This document shows, piece after piece, positions 34,120 to 43,454 of a stretch of DNA of 64,000 nucleotides. The notes under the pieces were generated by a model. That model searched no databases. It was not told where the DNA came from and was given only the letters and a program-made list of their open reading frames with translations. A program made the translations under genes and the position numbers. Each line of letters starts with the position of its first letter. The stretch's first letter is position 1. The stretch lies in contig NZ_BMSV01000003.1 of NCBI RefSeq assembly GCF_014649335.1, positions 248,001-312,000 of the forward strand, read 5' to 3'. The stretch comes from Streptomyces roseolilacinus. GTDB taxonomy: Bacteria; Actinomycetota; Actinomycetes; Streptomycetales; Streptomycetaceae.

Positions 34120-36216
34120 GTGTCCGGACGTCGAAGAATGAAGAAGACGCCCCACCGGAAGCCACGCCGCCGCATACTCGCGGCCGCCGCCGTCGCCGTG
34201 ATGGCGACCGTCGGAGCGGTGGCCTACCAGGGGGTGTACGGGGCCGAGGGGCCCGCCGCGGGTGGGAACGGCCCGCGGTCGCTCGCCCTGCCCGCGGCGG
34301 CAGCGGCGTCGCCGAGCGCGGCGCCCGAACCGGCGGCCGAGCCCGCCCGTGACGAGAAGACGGAGCCGATCACCGAGGTTCCCCGCAGCGACCCCGGCAA
34401 GGGCCTCGTCTACGAGGGACTCGCGCCGGCCCCCGAGAACGACGCCTGCGAGGGCGTCTTCCGCACCAGGAGCGGCCACTGCACCCACGGCCCCGACGCC
34501 CCGCCGCCCGGTGTCGACATCAAGAAGGACACCCCGCCGGCCGTGAGGGCCGCCGTCCCCGCCGAGGACCCCGCCACCGCGCCCGGCCGGGCCGCGGACG
34601 GCACCCGGCCCCCGCAGGCGCCCGCCTCCGCGCCCGCCCCCGACGCCGCGGCCGCGGCGAAGGACGGCCGGGCCGCCGCGGAGCCGCCCGCCGCCTCCGC
34701 GCCCGCCGCCACCCGCACGGCCGCGAACGGCCCCGCCGGGCAGACCGTGCAGTGCGACGGCGACGGCACCACCGGCAACCGCGTGCAGGTCGTGTACGTC
34801 CACGCCCCCGGCCAGGACCGGTACGCCCAGTACCTGCCGTCCTTCCGCAAGTGGGCGGCCGACGCCGACCTCATCTACTCCGAGAGCGCCAGGGACACCG
34901 GCGGCGTCCGCCACATCCGCTACGTGACGGCCGCCGACTGCACGCCCACCGTGCTGAACATCGAGGTCCCGGCCTCCGCCCTGGCCGAGTTCAGCGCCAC
35001 CAACCGCGCGCTCGCCGCGAAGGGACTCGACCGCCGTGACCGCAAGTACATGATCTTCGCGGACGCGCAGGTCTACTGCGGCATCGGCACCTTCGCCGGC
35101 GACGAGCGGCCCGGCCAGAACAACCTCAGCAACTTCGGCCCCTCCTACGGCCGTACCGACTCCGGCTGCTGGGGCGGCCACACCGCCGCCCACGAACTGG
35201 GCCACAACCTCGGCGCGGTGAACAACAGCGCCCCCAACACCAGCCGCGGCGCCCACTGCACCGACGAGTGGGACGTCATGTGCTACTCGGACAGCCCGTA
35301 CTACCCGAAGATGCGCACCGTGTGCGGTGACCGGGAGTACGAGAACCGGCTCGACTGCAACCACGACGACTACTTCCACACCAGCCCCAGGCCCGGCAGC
35401 TACCTCGCCACGCACTGGAACGTCGCCGACAACCAGTTCCTCATGGGTCACAAGGGCAACGGCCCCGGGCCCGGACCCACCCCCACGCCGACGCCCACCC
35501 CCACGGGCGGCACCGGCCCCGCCGCCGGCCCCGACGTCACCGTCGGCCGGATCGCCCAGGACTCCGCCGTCGCCAGTTGGCGCGCCGTCCCCGGTGCCGC
35601 CTGGTACCAGGTCCACCTCGACGGCCGTCCCGCCGGCTGGGTCGACGCGCCCAGCGCCCGCCTCCACAACCTGGCCCCCGGCACCGCCCACACGGTCGCC
35701 GTCTCCGTCCGCGACGCCTCCGGCCGCGACGGCCGGCCGGGCCGGGCCACCTCGTTCCGCACGACGGGCGGCGGTGGCGCCACGACCCCGGCGCCCGGCA
35801 CCCGGTACGTGCTCGCCAACGGCGCCACCGGCAACGCCGCCGAGGTCTGGGGCGGCCGCACCGCCGACGGCACCGTCCTCGTCGGCTCGCAGCGCAACGG
35901 CTACGCCCAGCAGCAGTGGTACTTCGACGACGCGGGCGGCGGCCACACCCGGATCCGCTCCGCCGTCTCCGGCAAGTGCCTCCAGCCCGGCGGCACCCCG
36001 TCGGCCGGCATGTGGGTGGCGCAGCAGCCGTGCGGCGGCGCCGCGCACCAGCGGTGGCGGGTCACCCCCGCCGCCGGCGGCGGTGTGACGGTGACCGCGG
36101 GCGACAGCCGGTACGTGCTGGGCGTCAGCGACCGCCCGTACTACGGCTCCTGGCTGATCGAGCTGCAGCACCCGGCGGGCGGCGCCGCGCAGGTGTGGAC
36201 GGTGCAGAAGCCGTGA
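34120..36216 (+). CDS. exported zinc metalloprotease with FnIII and ricin-type domains
   Basis: 698 residues. A basic N-terminus with twin Arg pairs and a hydrophobic stretch (ILAAAAVAVMATVGAVAYQG) acts as signal or anchor. An Ala/Pro-rich linker reaches about residue 205. The catalytic domain has HELGHNLGAVN (His358, Glu359, His362, Asn368 at the third-ligand position) and a DVMCYSD Met-turn-like motif. A Thr-Pro linker, a FnIII domain (about 470-550) and a C-terminal ricin-B lectin domain (QPGGTPSAGMWVAQQPCGG) follow. Likely digests glycoprotein or wall-associated protein. Confidence 0.8.
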   Translation: MSGRRRMKKTPHRKPRRRILAAAAVAVMATVGAVAYQGVYGAEGPAAGGNGPRSLALPAAAAASPSAAPEPAAEPARDEKTEPITEVPRSDPGKGLVYEGLAPAPENDACEGVFRTRSGHCTHGPDAPPPGVDIKKDTPPAVRAAVPAEDPATAPGRAADGTRPPQAPASAPAPDAAAAAKDGRAAAEPPAASAPAATRTAANGPAGQTVQCDGDGTTGNRVQVVYVHAPGQDRYAQYLPSFRKWAADADLIYSESARDTGGVRHIRYVTAADCTPTVLNIEVPASALAEFSATNRALAAKGLDRRDRKYMIFADAQVYCGIGTFAGDERPGQNNLSNFGPSYGRTDSGCWGGHTAAHELGHNLGAVNNSAPNTSRGAHCTDEWDVMCYSDSPYYPKMRTVCGDREYENRLDCNHDDYFHTSPRPGSYLATHWNVADNQFLMGHKGNGPGPGPTPTPTPTPTGGTGPAAGPDVTVGRIAQDSAVASWRAVPGAAWYQVHLDGRPAGWVDAPSARLHNLAPGTAHTVAVSVRDASGRDGRPGRATSFRTTGGGGATTPAPGTRYVLANGATGNAAEVWGGRTADGTVLVGSQRNGYAQQQWYFDDAGGGHTRIRSAVSGKCLQPGGTPSAGMWVAQQPCGGAAHQRWRVTPAAGGGVTVTAGDSRYVLGVSDRPYYGSWLIELQHPAGGAAQVWTVQKP

Positions 36217-36914
36217 CCCGCCCCGTCCGATCCCTCCGCGCCGCCGCGGCGGCCGCCCTCGCCGGACCCGCCCTGTGGCTGGCCGCGCCGGGCGGCGCCC
36301 ACGCCCACGGCGGCGGCCTGGAGGTCGACGTCACCGGCCAGTCGTTCGGGCACCTCGCGGCGACCGTCACCTGGGCGGGCGACGGCGACCCCGTCGACGA
36401 GCGGGTCGCCGCGACGGTGAACGCCGTCAGCGCCGACGGGCGGACGGCCCTCGGCCCGTGGCGGCTGGTCCGCGCGGCGGGCACGGCGACCGGCTACACG
36501 ACGGCCGAGGCGCTGCCGCCGGGCCGCTGGGAGGTCACCGTCGAGGTGGGCCACCCGGGCCTGGGCCGCGCGCGGGAGCGGGTGACGGTCCCACCCGGCA
36601 CCCCGGCGTCCCGCCCGCCCTCGGCCCCGGGACCGTCCGCCGGCCCCGCCACCGCGCCGGGCCCCGCCCCCGGCACCCGCCCCGGCCCGGGTACGGCGCC
36701 CGGCACGGCGTCCGGCTCGGCTGTCGCGCCCGCTTCCGGTACGGCGGCAGGCTCCGGTACGGCGTCCGGCTCCGGTACGGCGGGCCCCGGCGGGGGCTCG
36801 GCCACCGGCCTCGCGGCAGCCGTCGCGGCCGCCGTCGCCGCGGCCTGCGGGGCCAGGTTCGTCCTGGTCCGGCGACGGGCCGGGGCCGCACCGGGCGGTA
36901 CGCCCACCCGGTGA
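36213..36914 (+). CDS. membrane-anchored secreted protein, unknown function
   Basis: 233 residues; the GTG overlaps the metalloprotease stop. The signal peptide ends near AHAHG. A beta-rich domain of about 110 residues (GLEVDVTGQSFGHLAATVTW) is followed by a Pro/Gly/Ser/Thr low-complexity stalk and a C-terminal helix (LAAAVAAAVAAACGARFVLV) ending in Arg. Its topology is that of an extracellular domain on a stalk. It may partner the protease encoded just before it. Confidence 0.65.
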   Translation: MTRPVRSLRAAAAAALAGPALWLAAPGGAHAHGGGLEVDVTGQSFGHLAATVTWAGDGDPVDERVAATVNAVSADGRTALGPWRLVRAAGTATGYTTAEALPPGRWEVTVEVGHPGLGRARERVTVPPGTPASRPPSAPGPSAGPATAPGPAPGTRPGPGTAPGTASGSAVAPASGTAAGSGTASGSGTAGPGGGSATGLAAAVAAAVAAACGARFVLVRRRAGAAPGGTPTR

Positions 36915-36973
36915 CCCCCGGGGGTCACCGCCCACCCCCCACCAGCGCCCCGGAGCCCCGCGCTCCGGGGCGC
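36909..36973. terminator. two hairpins between convergent genes
   Basis: A 22-base perfect palindrome (36909-36930) spans the stop codon, followed by a perfect 12-base stem with a 5-base loop (36945-36973). They lie between the stalked-protein gene and the end of the first trypsin-like gene, and can terminate transcription from both sides. Confidence 0.7.
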
Positions 36974-36990
36974 GCCCCCGCCGCCCCGCC

Positions 36991-38058
36991 TCAGACGAAG
37001 TTCAGCTCCGCGCTCCGCACCAGCGGGTCGTCCAGCATCGACCACAGGGGCACCGCGTAGTTGCCGAAGCCGTACCGCCCGCCGAAGTGGAGGCCCAGGA
37101 CGCGGTGGTCGGCCAGGTCCAGGACGGGGGAGCCGCTGTTGCCGCCCAGCGTCGAGCAGTCGTGCGTCAGCACGTTGCGCTCCGCCAGCAGCTGGTTGGC
37201 CGTACCCGGCTGGAGCCGCTTCACGTTGTAGATGTCCATGAAGATCCGGCGCATCGCCTCGGGCTCGTTGCGCCGCCCGTCCCACGCCGGGTGCCCCACC
37301 ACGTACACCGGGTGGCCCGGCACGTCGGCGGGGGCGTCCGCCGCCACGGCCAGCGGGGTCGGCAGGGCCTGCCCGCCCGGCGCGGGGGCCACCCGCAGCA
37401 GCGCCATGTCGACGTCCCGGTGGATGCCGATGACCTCCGTCACCGCGTACGCCGACCCGCCCGCGCCCGGCAGCGCGCCGTACTCGCGGGTCAGGTCCAG
37501 GGCCGCGCCGAGCCCCGGCTGGAACGCCCACCGCGCCGAGCCGCCGTCCCGCGCGAACTCCAGCGCGACATGGCGGTTCGTCATCACCACGTCCGCGCCG
37601 ACCAGGAACGCCGTGCCCACCCAGTCGAGGCTGACGTGCCCGGACACGTCGACCCGGCCCACCCGGGCCAGGGTCTGCCGGATCGCGGCCCGCTGGGCGT
37701 TCAGCACCGCCCAGTCGCCCTCCTGCGGAGGGAAGTCGGCGTCCTGCACGAGGATCGCGGGCCGCCCCTCCAGCAGGACGATCGCCTCCATCCCGAACGA
37801 CTCGTCGTCGCCGATCTCGTCGTCGCGGCCCGCCGCCAGCTTCTCCAGCCCGCGCGCCCCCGCCTCCACCACCCGGGCCCGCTCCCGCTCCGCGAACCGG
37901 GCGATCTCCTCGCCCGGCGCCTGGTCGGCGGGCGGTTCGTACGCCGACTCCGGGACCTCCCGGGTCAGCCCTTCCCGTACCCGGTCGGCGACGGCCCGCA
38001 GATCGGTGAAGATCTCCTCAGGGCCGGCCGCGACCGGCGACCTGCTCCGGCTGGCCAT
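36991..38058 (-). CDS. intracellular trypsin-like serine protease
   Basis: 355 residues without signal peptide. An N-terminal helical, charged segment (about 15-90) precedes the S1-type fold. The triad is in TNRHV (His163), RDVDMALL (Asp217) and GGNSGSP (Ser308). A cytoplasmic trypsin-like protease beside a STAND NTPase and a caspase fits the effector role described for actinobacterial conflict systems. It is last in the minus-strand cluster, 12 bases after the EAD1-type protease gene. Its substrate is unknown. Confidence 0.85.
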   Translation of the reverse strand: MASRSRSPVAAGPEEIFTDLRAVADRVREGLTREVPESAYEPPADQAPGEEIARFAERERARVVEAGARGLEKLAAGRDDEIGDDESFGMEAIVLLEGRPAILVQDADFPPQEGDWAVLNAQRAAIRQTLARVGRVDVSGHVSLDWVGTAFLVGADVVMTNRHVALEFARDGGSARWAFQPGLGAALDLTREYGALPGAGGSAYAVTEVIGIHRDVDMALLRVAPAPGGQALPTPLAVAADAPADVPGHPVYVVGHPAWDGRRNEPEAMRRIFMDIYNVKRLQPGTANQLLAERNVLTHDCSTLGGNSGSPVLDLADHRVLGLHFGGRYGFGNYAVPLWSMLDDPLVRSAELNFV

Positions 38059-38070
38059 GTGCTCCTCCTC

Positions 38071-39231
38071 TCAGACGGGCGCCCCGGCCGCACCGCGCTG
38101 GGCCGCCTCGATCTCGGCGTGGACCCGCGGGGCGTGCTCCGCGAGGTGGGCCATGACGGCGGTGAACTGCGTACCGACGTTCACGAACGCCGTGTCACGG
38201 CCCTGGAACGACACGTCCTCGACGCGCCGCGTGCCCCGGTGCAGCGCCACCACGCGCCAGTCGTCCGTCAGGACCGGCGACCCCGACGAGCCGCTGCGCG
38301 TGTCCGTGAAGTAGTGCAGGTCGCGGTCGTCCGCCCGGAACACCAGGTTGTTGCGGAGCGCGACCCGCTTCGGGGCGCCGCCCGGGTGCTGGATGATGTT
38401 GACGGCCACCACGTCCCCCGCCGCGACCCGCAGCGTCCGCCCGGCCAGGCGCAGCACCGGCCGCGTGGACGGCTCCGCCAGGCGCAGCACCGCGTAGTCC
38501 AGCTCCGCGTCGTGGGCGGCCAGTTCCCGGACGGCGGCCTCCTCCGTCTCGGTGTCGTCGCTCTCGTAGTCGAACCGGGCCCGCGCGCCGCGCGCCTGGA
38601 GCAGCAGGTCCTCCGGGCCCGCCAGGGCGCGCCTGCCGCCCGAGGCGGTACGGGCGTTGACGACGTGGTGGTTGGTGACGAGCAGGTCCGGGGTGACCAG
38701 CCAGGCGGTGCCCGAGTGCGGGAAGCCGTTCGGCTGGAGCGGCTCCCCGCCCTCGTACGGCGGCACCTTGACCCGCGCGACCGCCGCGCCCGCCGCGTCG
38801 CCGCCGCGCAGGAACCCGAACGGCACCGTGTCGTCCCGGTGGACGATCTCCTCCTTGAGCTCCGGCACCGGCCGGTCCGCGAGCACGTCCGGCTCGCCGC
38901 TCGCGTCCCGCGCCACGTCGTCCAGGGCCCGCTGGAGCACGGCCGCCGGCGCCGCCGCGGTGGTCTGCGCGACCGCGTTGCGCAGCCACGTCTCCAGCGG
39001 CACCGACCCGTCGACGAGCCGCTCGACGCGGTTCATCTCCACCAGGTCCGACTGCACCTGGAGGCCCGGCGCCGGCAGCAGCGGCAGCGTCGCCCGGTAC
39101 CGGGGCATGACCCCGTCGAACAGCAGCGGCCGCATCGCCGGGTCGGTGAGGCCCGCGTCGAGGGCCGCGTCCCGCACGGCGAGGATGTCCTCCCGCGACA
39201 GGTAGCCCGTCGCGCCCGTCCCGCCGGTCAT
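38071..39231 (-). CDS. EAD1-like domain fused to trypsin-like protease
   Basis: 386 residues, no signal peptide. Residues about 11-90 (LSREDILAVRDAALDAGLTD ... LVDGSVPLETWLRNAV) match the pattern of effector-associated domain 1, a death-fold-like adaptor that recruits effectors to NTPases. The protease triad is in TNHHV (His189), LDYAVLRL (Asp245) and SGSSGSP (Ser316). Its ATG overlaps the stop of the STAND gene (ATGA). The adaptor domain argues that the NTPase or another EAD protein activates it. Confidence 0.85.
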   Translation of the reverse strand: MTGGTGATGYLSREDILAVRDAALDAGLTDPAMRPLLFDGVMPRYRATLPLLPAPGLQVQSDLVEMNRVERLVDGSVPLETWLRNAVAQTTAAAPAAVLQRALDDVARDASGEPDVLADRPVPELKEEIVHRDDTVPFGFLRGGDAAGAAVARVKVPPYEGGEPLQPNGFPHSGTAWLVTPDLLVTNHHVVNARTASGGRRALAGPEDLLLQARGARARFDYESDDTETEEAAVRELAAHDAELDYAVLRLAEPSTRPVLRLAGRTLRVAAGDVVAVNIIQHPGGAPKRVALRNNLVFRADDRDLHYFTDTRSGSSGSPVLTDDWRVVALHRGTRRVEDVSFQGRDTAFVNVGTQFTAVMAHLAEHAPRVHAEIEAAQRGAAGAPV

Positions 39232-42191
39232 GGCAGACCACCGCCTCCTCCACCGCGCAGGGCGGCGGCCACGCTCGCTGCGATCCGCCCGCTCCGGTCA
39301 CGCAGCACCAGCAGCCGCCGCGCCAGCTCGTCGAGCGTCCCCCGGTCCCGTACGAGCCGCAGGATGTCCGTGACGTCCGACGGCGGCGGCGACGGCACGG
39401 GCGGCGCCCCGGCGCCCGGCGGCCCGGCCTGCCGGGCGGGGGCCTCCCGCGCGCCGGCCGCCGAGCGCAGGATGTCCATCAGCGGCCGCAGCAGCAGCGG
39501 GTCGGCCCGCACCGCCTGCCGCAGCCCCGTGCCCAGGATCTCCAGCACCTCGTCGCCCTCCGGCAGCCCGACCAGCTCCAGCGCGTGGTCCAGCGCCTGC
39601 GCGTCCAGCGTGTACACCTGGGACGCCGCGGCCCGCACCAGCGACGGCTGGTCGGCCAGCACCTCGTCCGGGACCTGCCGCAGCCGCCGCGCGAGCCGCG
39701 TGTCCGCGTCCCGGTCGGGCGCGTCCGAGCCCGCCGCGAGCCGCGTCCTGGCCAGCAGCGTGCCCATCGCCTCCAGGTGCTGGCCCAGGCAGATCGCCAC
39801 GTCCTCCGCGAGCCGCAGGTCCCGGTCGGCGCTGTCGGTGTCGCCGTCCCCCTCCGCGAGCCGCGCCGACAGCAGCAGCAGCTCCAGCTGCCGCTCCCCG
39901 CAGCCCGCCTCCCGCGCGGTGTCGATCGCGTCGGACACCGCCCGCCGCGCCTGCGCCCGCCGCCCCGCCCGGTCCAGGGCCTCCGCCAGCAGCACGTGCA
40001 GGGAGCTGCACGGCGTCCACGGGCGCCGCTGGGCCAGCCGGGCCAGCGCCTCCTCGGTGAACCCCTGCGCCAGCAGGTCCTCCACCTCGCGGGCGGCGAT
40101 CCGCTCCCAGTCCTCCTGGTCGGCCTCCGCCATCACCAGGTCCGACGCCCCGCCGCGCCGCCGGTGCGCGCCGAGCAGCGCCGCCGCCCGGGGGCTCATC
40201 TCGTTCTGCGCCCCCTCCAGCAGCCGCTCCACGCCGGGGAGCCACCGCTCCTCCACGGTGCGCGGGTCCTCGCCCAGCCGCAGCCGGTGGTAGATCTCCT
40301 CGGCGCGCGCCTCCAGGCCCTCCCGCGCCGCGTAGTACGCCACGGCCCGCCGCTCCACCTCCCGCGTCGGCGACTCCGGGTCCTCCGAGACCAGCCGCAG
40401 CATGATCGCCCGCACGTCGGCCCGCACCCGGACCGCCTGCGGGCCCCACGACTCGACCAGGTCCAGCCGGGACAGCGTGCCGAACAGCCGCCGCGCGTCC
40501 TCCGGCCCGGTCACGGCCACCCCGCACGGCTCGGCCAGCACCTCCCGGATGACGTCCGGCGTGATCAGCCGCAGCACCAGCCCGGCGCGGGCCAGGCGCC
40601 GCACGTCCGGGTCGGGGATGTGCTGGAGGATCCGCTGGTAGAGGACGCCCTGCACGAGCATCTGGTCGACGCGGCGGAAGAAGTCCCGGCGCCGCGCCGG
40701 CAGGCTGCCGATCAGCTCCCTCACGCCCGCCGCGCCCGACCCGGCCAGCGCCGCCGCCCGCGCCGCGAGCCGCAGGCTGAGGGGGTGCCCGCCAACCCGC
40801 TCGGCCAGCACCCGCGCCAGCTCCGGGTCCCGCACCCCGCACGCGCCGAGCAGCTCCACCGACGCCTCCGGGCCCAGGTCGTGCAACTCGACCTCCACCG
40901 CCCGCGCCCCGGCCGCCGGGTGCCCGACCGGCGACCGCCCCGACACGACGGCCCGCACCCGCGGGTACGCCTCCGTCAGCGCCAGGAACACCGCCCACAT
41001 CCGCCCCAGCGCCGGAGATCCCCGGTACTGGGCCTCCTCGAACGAGTCGACGACCATCACGAACGGCACGTCGCCGGTCACCGCCCGCCGCAGCACCTCG
41101 CCGAGCCGCCGGGACAGCGCGCTCTCCCGCTCGCTCGCCCCGGCCAGGAACTGCTGCGACGTCTTCCGGCCGACCCCCGCCCGCGTGGTCGCCAGCCGGT
41201 TGAGCTCGGCGACCCGCTCCTCCTCCGCCCGCTGCGCGCGCGCCTCCTCCTGGCAGTCGGCGGCCAGCGCGTCCAGCTCGGCGCGGAACGCCGGGTACTG
41301 GATGCCCAGTTGCCGGGCCATCTCCGCGATCAGCGTCACCGGCTCGTACACCGACAGCGTGGCCCGCTCGAAGTCGATGTACGCGAAGGGGAACGGGAAC
41401 CTCCGCACGCCGCCGCCCACGCCCCCGGTCTCCGCTCCCCTGCGCAGGCTGTCCAGCAGGAAGTTGGCGAGGAGCGTGCTCTTGCCCATGCCGCCCGGCC
41501 CGTGCACCACCAGCGGCGCCGGCACGGCCGGGCCCGCGCCGGGCGGGGGCCCCGGCGCGTGGACGTGGTCGCGCAGCTTCGCCAGCTCGGCCTCCCGGCC
41601 CACGAACGGCACCCGCACCAGGCGCTCCAGCGGCTGCAGCAGCCGGGTCAGTTCCAGCTCGGCCCGGACGACGCGGGCGTCCGGCAGCCCCGTCACCCCC
41701 GGCACCAGCGACAGCCACAGCACCGCCTGGAGCACGTCGGACAGCTCGTCCGGCCCCGCGCCCACGGTCCCGGGGGTCTGCCCGCGCAGCAGGGCGAGGC
41801 ACGCCCGTTCGGGCCCCGGCTCCTCGGACACCGCGCCCAGGTTGGCCTCCAGCGCGCGCAGCGCCTCCTCGGGGCCGGACAGGGCGCGCAGCGCCGCCTC
41901 CCGCACCTCGGGCTTCAGCGTCCACTCCGTGCGGTCGGCCATGCCGGTCGCCGAGCAGTCCGCCGCCAGCTCCATCACGGCCCGCCCCGTCGGCGCGGAC
42001 TCCTCCGGCAGCCGCAGCTTCCGCGGGTCGAACGAGGTGAGCAGGCAGGCCGCCCGGCGGTAGCCGTGCCGGGCGTCCGGCACGGCGGCGGGCGGTCCGG
42101 CGGCGGGCCGCAGCTCCTGCCGCAGCCGGGCCCGGAACCGTTCGCACAGCGCGGCGGCGCCGGAGGCGTCAGCCGAGGGCACGGTAGACAC
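39228..42191 (-). CDS. STAND-type NTPase with C-terminal helical repeats
   Basis: 987 residues from a GTG with GGAGGGAG upstream. Residues 1-190 form an N-terminal helical region. VPFVGREAEL introduces the NTPase, with Walker A GPGGMGKS (231-238) and Walker B FVMVVDSFEE (377-386). Beyond about 600 the protein is alpha-helical with TPR-like repeats (EALARLAQRR, AEALDRAGRRAQARRAVSDA). This layout is that of a signal-sensing switch that oligomerises and recruits effectors. It overlaps the preceding ATPase gene by 23 bases and the EAD1 protease gene by four. Confidence 0.82.
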   Translation of the reverse strand: MSTVPSADASGAAALCERFRARLRQELRPAAGPPAAVPDARHGYRRAACLLTSFDPRKLRLPEESAPTGRAVMELAADCSATGMADRTEWTLKPEVREAALRALSGPEEALRALEANLGAVSEEPGPERACLALLRGQTPGTVGAGPDELSDVLQAVLWLSLVPGVTGLPDARVVRAELELTRLLQPLERLVRVPFVGREAELAKLRDHVHAPGPPPGAGPAVPAPLVVHGPGGMGKSTLLANFLLDSLRRGAETGGVGGGVRRFPFPFAYIDFERATLSVYEPVTLIAEMARQLGIQYPAFRAELDALAADCQEEARAQRAEEERVAELNRLATTRAGVGRKTSQQFLAGASERESALSRRLGEVLRRAVTGDVPFVMVVDSFEEAQYRGSPALGRMWAVFLALTEAYPRVRAVVSGRSPVGHPAAGARAVEVELHDLGPEASVELLGACGVRDPELARVLAERVGGHPLSLRLAARAAALAGSGAAGVRELIGSLPARRRDFFRRVDQMLVQGVLYQRILQHIPDPDVRRLARAGLVLRLITPDVIREVLAEPCGVAVTGPEDARRLFGTLSRLDLVESWGPQAVRVRADVRAIMLRLVSEDPESPTREVERRAVAYYAAREGLEARAEEIYHRLRLGEDPRTVEERWLPGVERLLEGAQNEMSPRAAALLGAHRRRGGASDLVMAEADQEDWERIAAREVEDLLAQGFTEEALARLAQRRPWTPCSSLHVLLAEALDRAGRRAQARRAVSDAIDTAREAGCGERQLELLLLSARLAEGDGDTDSADRDLRLAEDVAICLGQHLEAMGTLLARTRLAAGSDAPDRDADTRLARRLRQVPDEVLADQPSLVRAAASQVYTLDAQALDHALELVGLPEGDEVLEILGTGLRQAVRADPLLLRPLMDILRSAAGAREAPARQAGPPGAGAPPVPSPPPSDVTDILRLVRDRGTLDELARRLLVLRDRSGRIAASVAAALRGGGGGGLP

Positions 42192-43356
42192 GGATCGCTC
42201 CCTCCACCGCGGTGCCCAGCCGCCGCATGTAGCTCTCCCCGCCGGGACCGCCGGGACCGCCCGGCGTGCCGCCCGGCGGGTTCCCGGCCGCACCGCCGTC
42301 CGCCTCGCCGGCCGCCGCGAGGACCTCCTCCACGGCCACGTCGACCAGCCCGGCGAGCGCCGCCTCCCGCTCCTCCGCCACCAGTGCGGCCAGCGAGGGG
42401 GGCGGCTGCTCGCGGACGTACCGGTCGAAGAAGGCCCGCACGTCGTCCGGTCCGGCGGTCCGCGCCCGGTCCCGGCACATGCTGTGCCGCAGCTCGTACG
42501 GCAGCTGACGCATCGACTCCCCGTACCCGAGGAGCACCAGGCGCGGCGCCTGGGCGCGGCGCACGGGCTCGTACTCGTAGATGGTGAGGGCGAGCTGGCC
42601 GATCAGGTCCCACACGTCGGAGCCCGGGTCGAGCCGGTCGCAGTCGTCCAGCACGAACCAGAACAGGTCGTCCGCGCCGGTCGCCTGGAGGACCAGCCAG
42701 TGCACCGCCTCGTCGAGCGCCGGCAGCGGGTCGTCGAGGTCCGCGGCGGCCTGCTGCGCGGCCCCCGTGCGCGGGTCGGAGACGAAGGCGGTGAGGCGCC
42801 GCACGACCTTGGTGGCCGTCACCGTCGGCCCCAGCAGCACCCGCGCCGGACGGAACCCCTGGTGCTGGGCGATGTGCCGGATGAACGTGTACGTGTACGA
42901 GCGGCCGCTGCACGGTTCGCCGTCGACCAGCAGCACCGACTTGTGGTCGTCCGCCACGAACGCGCGCAGCGTCTCGCGCAGGTCGTCCCGGTCGAGGAAC
43001 ACCTCCGCGCCGCCGCGCAGCAGGTGCGTGCGGAACACGTCCTGCGAGGTGTGCGCCTCGGCGTCCCGCTCCAGCTGGGCCAGGTACTCCTCGGCGTCCC
43101 GGACGCAGGGCAGGTTCCGCAGCCGGTCGTTGAGGACCAGCGCCCGCAGGAGCCGCACCTGCCCGTCGATGGTCCGGCGCGACGCCTGGACGAGCACGCG
43201 CGCGTTCTGGGAGCTGACGGCGGTCAGCGGCAGGCCGCCGATGAACTCGGGGGCGAAGTCGGCGTGCCGCAGCTGGGTGTACGGGTCGGTGGAGTCCAGC
43301 AGGTACTCCCGCACCCACTCGGTGACCTTGTCCCACTCAGGGGTCTCCAACGGCAT
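42169..43356 (-). CDS. P-loop ATPase with Arg in place of the Walker A Lys
   Basis: 395 residues. The N-terminal 65 residues (WDKVTEWVREYLLDSTDPYT) look like a small adaptor-type domain. The P-loop reads GEPCSGRS (146-153), with Arg152 where Lys is expected. Walker B is FWFVLDDCDRL (232-242). A Gly/Pro-rich tail ends in a short helix. The Lys-to-Arg change recurs in the ATPase at 57672, suggesting a family feature rather than decay. It probably couples nucleotide binding to effector control in the cluster. Confidence 0.65.
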   Translation of the reverse strand: MPLETPEWDKVTEWVREYLLDSTDPYTQLRHADFAPEFIGGLPLTAVSSQNARVLVQASRRTIDGQVRLLRALVLNDRLRNLPCVRDAEEYLAQLERDAEAHTSQDVFRTHLLRGGAEVFLDRDDLRETLRAFVADDHKSVLLVDGEPCSGRSYTYTFIRHIAQHQGFRPARVLLGPTVTATKVVRRLTAFVSDPRTGAAQQAAADLDDPLPALDEAVHWLVLQATGADDLFWFVLDDCDRLDPGSDVWDLIGQLALTIYEYEPVRRAQAPRLVLLGYGESMRQLPYELRHSMCRDRARTAGPDDVRAFFDRYVREQPPPSLAALVAEEREAALAGLVDVAVEEVLAAAGEADGGAAGNPPGGTPGGPGGPGGESYMRRLGTAVEGAIRVYRALG

Positions 43357-43454
43357 TGAGCACCTGCCCGGTCGTCGCCGTCGTACCGGTCGCCCTCCCG
43401 GTCGTCCCGAGCCCCCTTCGGCCCTCTTCCGTCATGGTCACACCAGGGGTGCGG

